From NCBI GenBank assembly GCA_002402965.1, contig DHGW01000001.1, forward strand, positions 1 through 8,277: a DNA stretch of 8,277 bases, in the 5' to 3' direction. Shown here in pieces: positions 5,566 through 8,277 of this stretch. The notes under the pieces were generated by a model. That model saw nothing but the letters and a program-made list of their open reading frames with translations. It made no database searches and was not told the origin of the DNA. The stretch comes from Bacteroidales bacterium UBA4788. Lineage in GTDB: Bacteria; Bacteroidota; Bacteroidia; Bacteroidales; VadinHA17. Each line of letters opens with the position of its first letter. Positions within the stretch are counted from its first letter, which is position 1. The position numbers and the translations under genes are program-made.

Positions 5566-7083
5566 ATGTCGACGCGCAGAAGGTTCATCAGAAACAGTAT
5601 TGTGGCTGGAGCTGCCGTTACGGCCGGCATTCCCGCCATAGCCACTGGCAGGGTCAGCACATCAGCCTTAGCCTCAGGATCTGCCGGCACCTCAGCCTCT
5701 TCCTCAGGCACGGCCGGTGCTCCTGTCTTTGCCTCAGCCGGGACGGGCAAATGGCCTTCAGGGAGGCCCGCACCGCGCCTGCGGAAATTCCGCAGCAAAG
5801 CCGTTGAGGAGACAATAAAGGAGATAGAATCTTTTCTGGGCGCAGACAGTGAGCTGGCATGGCTTTTCTCCAACTGCTTTCCCAATACCCTCGACACCAC
5901 TGTCAGCTTCTCAGAAAAGGAGAGCAGGCCTGACACCTTTGTCATCACCGGCGACATCAATGCCATGTGGCTCCGCGATTCATCCGCCCAGGTATGGCCC
6001 TATGTGTCACTTACCGCCGGCGACCCACAGTTGAAGGAACTCATTGCCGGTGTCATCAACAGGCAGGTGAAATGCATTCATATCGACCCCTATGCCAACG
6101 CCTTCAATGACGGTCCCGGACAGAGCGAGTGGATGAGTGACCTGACCGATATGAAGCCGGAGCTGCACGAGCGCAAGTGGGAGATAGACTCGCTTTGCTA
6201 TCCGGTCAGGCTGGCACACGGATACTGGAAAACAACGGGCGACACCTCCGTTTTCGATGCTTCATGGTCATCCGCCATGAGGCTCATTATAAAGACTTTC
6301 CGCGAGCAGCAGCGTAAGGAAAGCCCCGGTCCATACAAGTTTCAGAGGGTAACCGGTTGGCAGACCGATACCGTGGCAGGTGCAGGATTCGGTAACCCCA
6401 TCAACCCCGTGGGACTGATAGTCTCGATCTTCAGGCCATCGGATGACGCTACAATCTGGCCTTTCCTGATACCGTCAAACTACTTCGCGGTGAAATCTTT
6501 ACGCCAGATGGCAGAGATAGCCGTCTCAGTCACGGGCGACGCTGCTCTTGCTGCCGACGCCACAGCCCTGGCCGATGAGGTTGAGGCTGCGCTGGTTAAA
6601 TATGCCCGGGCAACCCATCCGGTTCACGGGGAGATTATCCCCTATGAGACAGACGGGTACTATAACTACAATTTCATGGATGACGCCAACGTGCCCAGTC
6701 TGCTGAGCATGCCCTACCTGGGAACCATTGACCGCAACGACCCGCTCTACCTGCGCACTCGCAAGTTCGTGCTGAGCGACAGCAACCCGTACTATTTCTC
6801 AGGGATCAGCGGACATGGTATAGGAAGTCCGCATACCGGCCTCAACCGCATATGGCCGATAGCCATCACCATGAAGGCGCTGACAGGCAATGATCATGAT
6901 ATAATCACATCACTCAGGATGCTGAAGAATACCCATGCCGCAACGGGCTTTATGCATGAGTCGTTCATGAAAGACGACCCCTCCAGGTTCACCCGCAAGT
7001 GGTTTGCATGGGCCAACACCCTCTTCGGGGAGCTGGTGCTGGAGACATTCAGGACGAAGCCTGATCTTCTTAAGGAAGTATAA
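5566..7083 (+). CDS. GH125 exo-alpha-1,6-mannosidase, Tat-exported
   Basis: This 505-residue protein is a glycoside hydrolase family 125 (formerly DUF1237) metal-independent exo-alpha-mannosidase, which removes terminal, mainly alpha-1,6-linked mannose from mannans or N-glycans. Conserved blocks in order: TGDINAMWLRDSSAQVWPY (128-146), KWEIDSLCYPVRLAHGYW (204-221), FRPSDDATIWPF (289-300), YNYNFMDDANVPSLLSMPYL (366-385), GFMHESF (461-467) and WANTLFGEL (482-490). By length offset from the Clostridium perfringens enzyme as I recall it, the acid is Asp293 or Asp294 and the base Glu465. The N-terminus is a Tat-type signal (TRRRFIRN then a hydrophobic stretch to about 27), followed by an Ala/Ser/Gly/Thr/Pro-rich linker at about 29-70 before the catalytic domain. 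It lies 4 nt after the lipoprotein and 12 nt before a ROK sugar kinase, which suggests mannose release and use. No SusC/SusD pair is in view. The family is firm; the exact linkage is inferred. Confidence 0.95.
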   Translation: MSTRRRFIRNSIVAGAAVTAGIPAIATGRVSTSALASGSAGTSASSSGTAGAPVFASAGTGKWPSGRPAPRLRKFRSKAVEETIKEIESFLGADSELAWLFSNCFPNTLDTTVSFSEKESRPDTFVITGDINAMWLRDSSAQVWPYVSLTAGDPQLKELIAGVINRQVKCIHIDPYANAFNDGPGQSEWMSDLTDMKPELHERKWEIDSLCYPVRLAHGYWKTTGDTSVFDASWSSAMRLIIKTFREQQRKESPGPYKFQRVTGWQTDTVAGAGFGNPINPVGLIVSIFRPSDDATIWPFLIPSNYFAVKSLRQMAEIAVSVTGDAALAADATALADEVEAALVKYARATHPVHGEIIPYETDGYYNYNFMDDANVPSLLSMPYLGTIDRNDPLYLRTRKFVLSDSNPYYFSGISGHGIGSPHTGLNRIWPIAITMKALTGNDHDIITSLRMLKNTHAATGFMHESFMKDDPSRFTRKWFAWANTLFGELVLETFRTKPDLLKEV

Positions 7084-7095
7084 AACCGAAAACAT

Positions 7096-8052
7096 ATGAA
7101 AGAAGTTGTTGCCGGAGTTGACATTGGCGGAACAAACACCATGATCGGGTTTGTTGACGCGGAGGGTGTGATCCATGCCGAAGGGAGGCTCTCGACGCCC
7201 GAGTATGCGTTTGCGGATGATTTTGTCATCGGCCTTGACACGAAGCTGAAAGAGATGCTGGCCGAACACCCTGGACTGAAGCTCATCGGCATTGGCATTG
7301 GCGCCCCGAACGCCAACTTCAACAAGGGCACGATTGAGCTTGCCCCCAATCTCCGCTGGAAGGGCATCATTCCCCTGGTGAAGATCACCGAGCGCCGCAC
7401 GGGGCTGAAGACAAGGATCACCAATGATGCCAATGCCGCGGCATTGGGTGAGATGATCTTCGGGGCGGCAAAGAAAGTAAAGGATTTTATTATCCTGACC
7501 CTGGGCACCGGTCTTGGCAGCGGCATCGTCGTTGACGGTGAGGTTGTCTATGGTCACACCGGTTTCGCCGGTGAGCTGGGTCACATGACCGTGGTTGAGG
7601 GGGGCCGGGTGTGCGGATGCGGGCGCCGCGGCTGCCTCGAGACATATGCTTCGGCAACAGGCCTGGTCCGCACCGTTCTTGCATTACTCAGCGACCGCCG
7701 TGACGAGAGTCTGCTGCGCGAGCTGAAAGGCAGCGAAATAACGTCACGGCGGATCGCTGAAGCCGCGGCGGCCGGCGACATCATCGCACAGGAGGCCCTT
7801 GATCAGACAGCCCGGATGATCGCACTCGGGATAGCCAACTCGGTGATATTCTCCAGCCCGGAGGTGATCTACCTCTTCGGGGGACTGGCACAGGCCGGCG
7901 ATGCTATCTTTGTGCCGGTGAGAAAATACGCCGACGAGCTGGTTCAGCCTGTCTTCCGTGGCACATTCCGCGTGGAGCCGTCAGGCCTGCCCGAGGCACA
8001 GGCGGCAATACTTGGTGCTTCAGCGCTCATCTGGAAAGATGCAGGAATATGA
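7096..8052 (+). CDS. ROK-family sugar kinase (glucokinase/mannokinase-like)
   Basis: This 318-residue ATP-dependent hexose kinase has no helix-turn-helix domain, so it is an enzyme rather than a ROK repressor. It shows the ATP-binding VDIGGTN at 8-14, the catalytic NDANAAALGE (Asp111), LGTGLGSGIVVDG (136-148), sugar-contact GELGHM (159-164), the zinc motif CGCGRRGCLE (173-182, with His163 as fourth ligand), and C-terminal IYLFGGLAQAGD (258-269). Members phosphorylate glucose, mannose, N-acetylglucosamine or N-acetylmannosamine; motifs seen here do not decide among them. Position directly after GH125 (12 nt) favours mannose or a broad glucose/mannose kinase, giving mannose 6-phosphate for glycolysis. 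It probably acts in the cytoplasm as the last gene of the operon. The composite repeat starts 4 nt after its stop codon. Confidence 0.93.
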   Translation: MKEVVAGVDIGGTNTMIGFVDAEGVIHAEGRLSTPEYAFADDFVIGLDTKLKEMLAEHPGLKLIGIGIGAPNANFNKGTIELAPNLRWKGIIPLVKITERRTGLKTRITNDANAAALGEMIFGAAKKVKDFIILTLGTGLGSGIVVDGEVVYGHTGFAGELGHMTVVEGGRVCGCGRRGCLETYASATGLVRTVLALLSDRRDESLLRELKGSEITSRRIAEAAAAGDIIAQEALDQTARMIALGIANSVIFSSPEVIYLFGGLAQAGDAIFVPVRKYADELVQPVFRGTFRVEPSGLPEAQAAILGASALIWKDAGI

Positions 8053-8055
8053 ATA

Positions 8056-8082
8056 TACCCCGTAGGGGTTTAAGCATTGTAG
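8056..8082 (-). repeat. Hairpin-repeat unit F, inverted, abutting the kinase stop
   Basis: On the minus strand it reads core CTACAATGC, then TTAA and stem ACCCC-TAC-GGGGT. It is the only copy in which the outermost stem pair is A-T rather than T-A, so pairing is kept by a double change. On the plus strand the hairpin ACCCC-GTA-GGGGT (8057-8069) followed by TT lies 4 nt after the ROK kinase stop and could protect or end the mRNA. Confidence 0.83.
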
Positions 8083-8091
8083 AAAGCATGT

Positions 8092-8105
8092 CCCCACCCA
8101 CCCAC
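8092..8105 (+). other. C-run (G-rich on minus strand) between divergent repeat units
   Basis: CCCCACCCACCCAC corresponds to the left array's minus-strand run CCCCGCCCACCCGCCC. Only three full C-tracts remain, so the minus strand lacks the fourth G-tract needed for a canonical quadruplex. It starts 9 nt after the inverted unit; the matching spacing on the left is 8 nt. Confidence 0.65.
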
Positions 8106-8106
8106 G

Positions 8107-8133
8107 CTGCAATTCTTAATCCCCTACGGGGAA
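8107..8133 (+). repeat. Hairpin-repeat unit D
   Basis: The 27-nt unit has the most diverged core, CTGCAATTC (8107-8115), but a perfect 5-bp stem TCCCC-TAC-GGGGA (8120-8132). Stem pair 16:24 is C-G here and G-C in the left-array units. The next unit begins exactly 49 nt on. Confidence 0.78.
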
Positions 8134-8155
8134 CATATACAATGAGGTATCCTGT

Positions 8156-8182
8156 CTACAATGCTTTATGCCCTACGGGCAA
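8156..8182 (+). repeat. Hairpin-repeat unit E
   Basis: The 27-nt unit has core CTACAATGC (8156-8164), TTTA, and stem TGCCC-TAC-GGGCA (8169-8181), 5 perfect pairs. It is preceded by GGTATCCTGT, related to the GGTATGCTACCTGT that precedes unit C, so homology extends into the spacer. Confidence 0.85.
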
Positions 8183-8277
8183 CATTTCGCTGCACCCAAT
8201 ACAACATTGTGGACGAGTAATACATAATCAATATATGGCGTATGGGTTGTGAAATTGAATATAAATAACTGTAAAAT

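Larger units (their letters stand above)
8056..8182. repeat. Composite hairpin-repeat array, right copy (BIME-like)
   Basis: This is the second copy of the composite seen at 1-192. It has one inverted unit (8056-8082), a C-run (8092-8105) and two direct units (8107-8133, 8156-8182) 49 nt apart. Reading downstream from each adjacent gene, both arrays give: hairpin-first unit(s), 8-9 nt, a C4-N-C3-A-C3 run, then units of opposite orientation. The gene-proximal side has one unit here and three in the left array. A short frame at 8049-8252 covers this region and is not called as a gene. The remaining 8183-8277 is AT-rich noncoding DNA; ACATTGTGGAC at 8204-8214 may be a decayed inverted core. Confidence 0.88.

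Noticed and set aside
5340..5966. 208-codon minus-strand frame opposite the lipoprotein/GH125 junction
   Set aside because: It is antisense to two well-supported genes, and its Ala/Pro/Glu-rich part is the complement of the GH125 low-complexity linker.
6894..7584. Two long minus-strand frames (210 and 224 codons) opposite GH125 and the ROK kinase
   Set aside because: Both are shadows of strongly conserved genes on the plus strand; their translations show no domain motif.
8057..8071. Intrinsic terminator for the kinase operon
   Set aside because: The 5-bp stem with a three-base loop is short and followed by only two Ts beyond the stem. The same hairpin occurs in all repeat units in both orientations, so it is better explained as part of the repeat.
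8049..8252. 67-codon open frame overlapping the end of the kinase gene
   Set aside because: It lies across the right repeat array, its sequence is repeat-derived, and it has no family resemblance.

Overview
The window looks like a chromosomal segment from a member of the Bacteroidota, probably an uncultured or environmental Bacteroidales/Marinilabiliales-type organism. This rests on three things: the style of the Ig-like surface lipoprotein, a GH125 mannosidase, and TAnnTTTG promoter -7 elements (the Bacteroidota form) upstream of tetR and lgt. I cannot name the species. Base composition is moderate and even, and I see no insertion sequence, tRNA, rRNA or phage gene.

Layout, left to right: (i) 1-192, a composite hairpin-repeat array just beyond the 3' end of the first operon; (ii) 218-1955, a minus-strand two-gene operon, mtnA (methylthioribose-1-phosphate isomerase) followed after 4 nt by a class II aldolase/MtnB-like protein; (iii) 1956-2121, a divergent intergenic region with a TetR-type promoter; (iv) 2122-2727, a TetR-family regulator; (v) 2788-3633, lgt on the minus strand, convergent with tetR; (vi) 3759-8052, a plus-strand operon encoding an Ig-like lipoprotein, a Tat-exported GH125 exo-alpha-mannosidase and a ROK-family sugar kinase, with gaps of 4 and 12 nt; (vii) 8056-8182, a second copy of the composite repeat array, starting 4 nt after the kinase stop codon.

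Pathway reading: the mtnA pair handles the 5-methylthioribose (or 5-deoxyribose) phosphate by-product of S-adenosylmethionine chemistry. The plus-strand operon suggests release of mannose from alpha-mannosides outside the cytoplasm, followed by phosphorylation of the imported hexose. Lgt would lipidate the neighbouring lipoprotein, although lgt is a housekeeping gene and the link may be accidental.

The most interesting signal is not a gene. Both ends of the window carry the same composite element, made of 27-nt units with no indels between copies. Each unit has a CTACAATGC-type core and a small hairpin with a TAC/TGC loop, and stem bases change in compensating pairs between copies. Tandem units recur every 49-50 nt, and oppositely oriented units flank a run that reads C4-N-C3-A-C3 on the coding strand of the adjacent gene. 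The left copy of that run is a canonical G-quadruplex motif. Both arrays sit directly downstream of an operon in the same polarity. The architecture resembles the REP/BIME elements of Proteobacteria, but I do not recognise the family.
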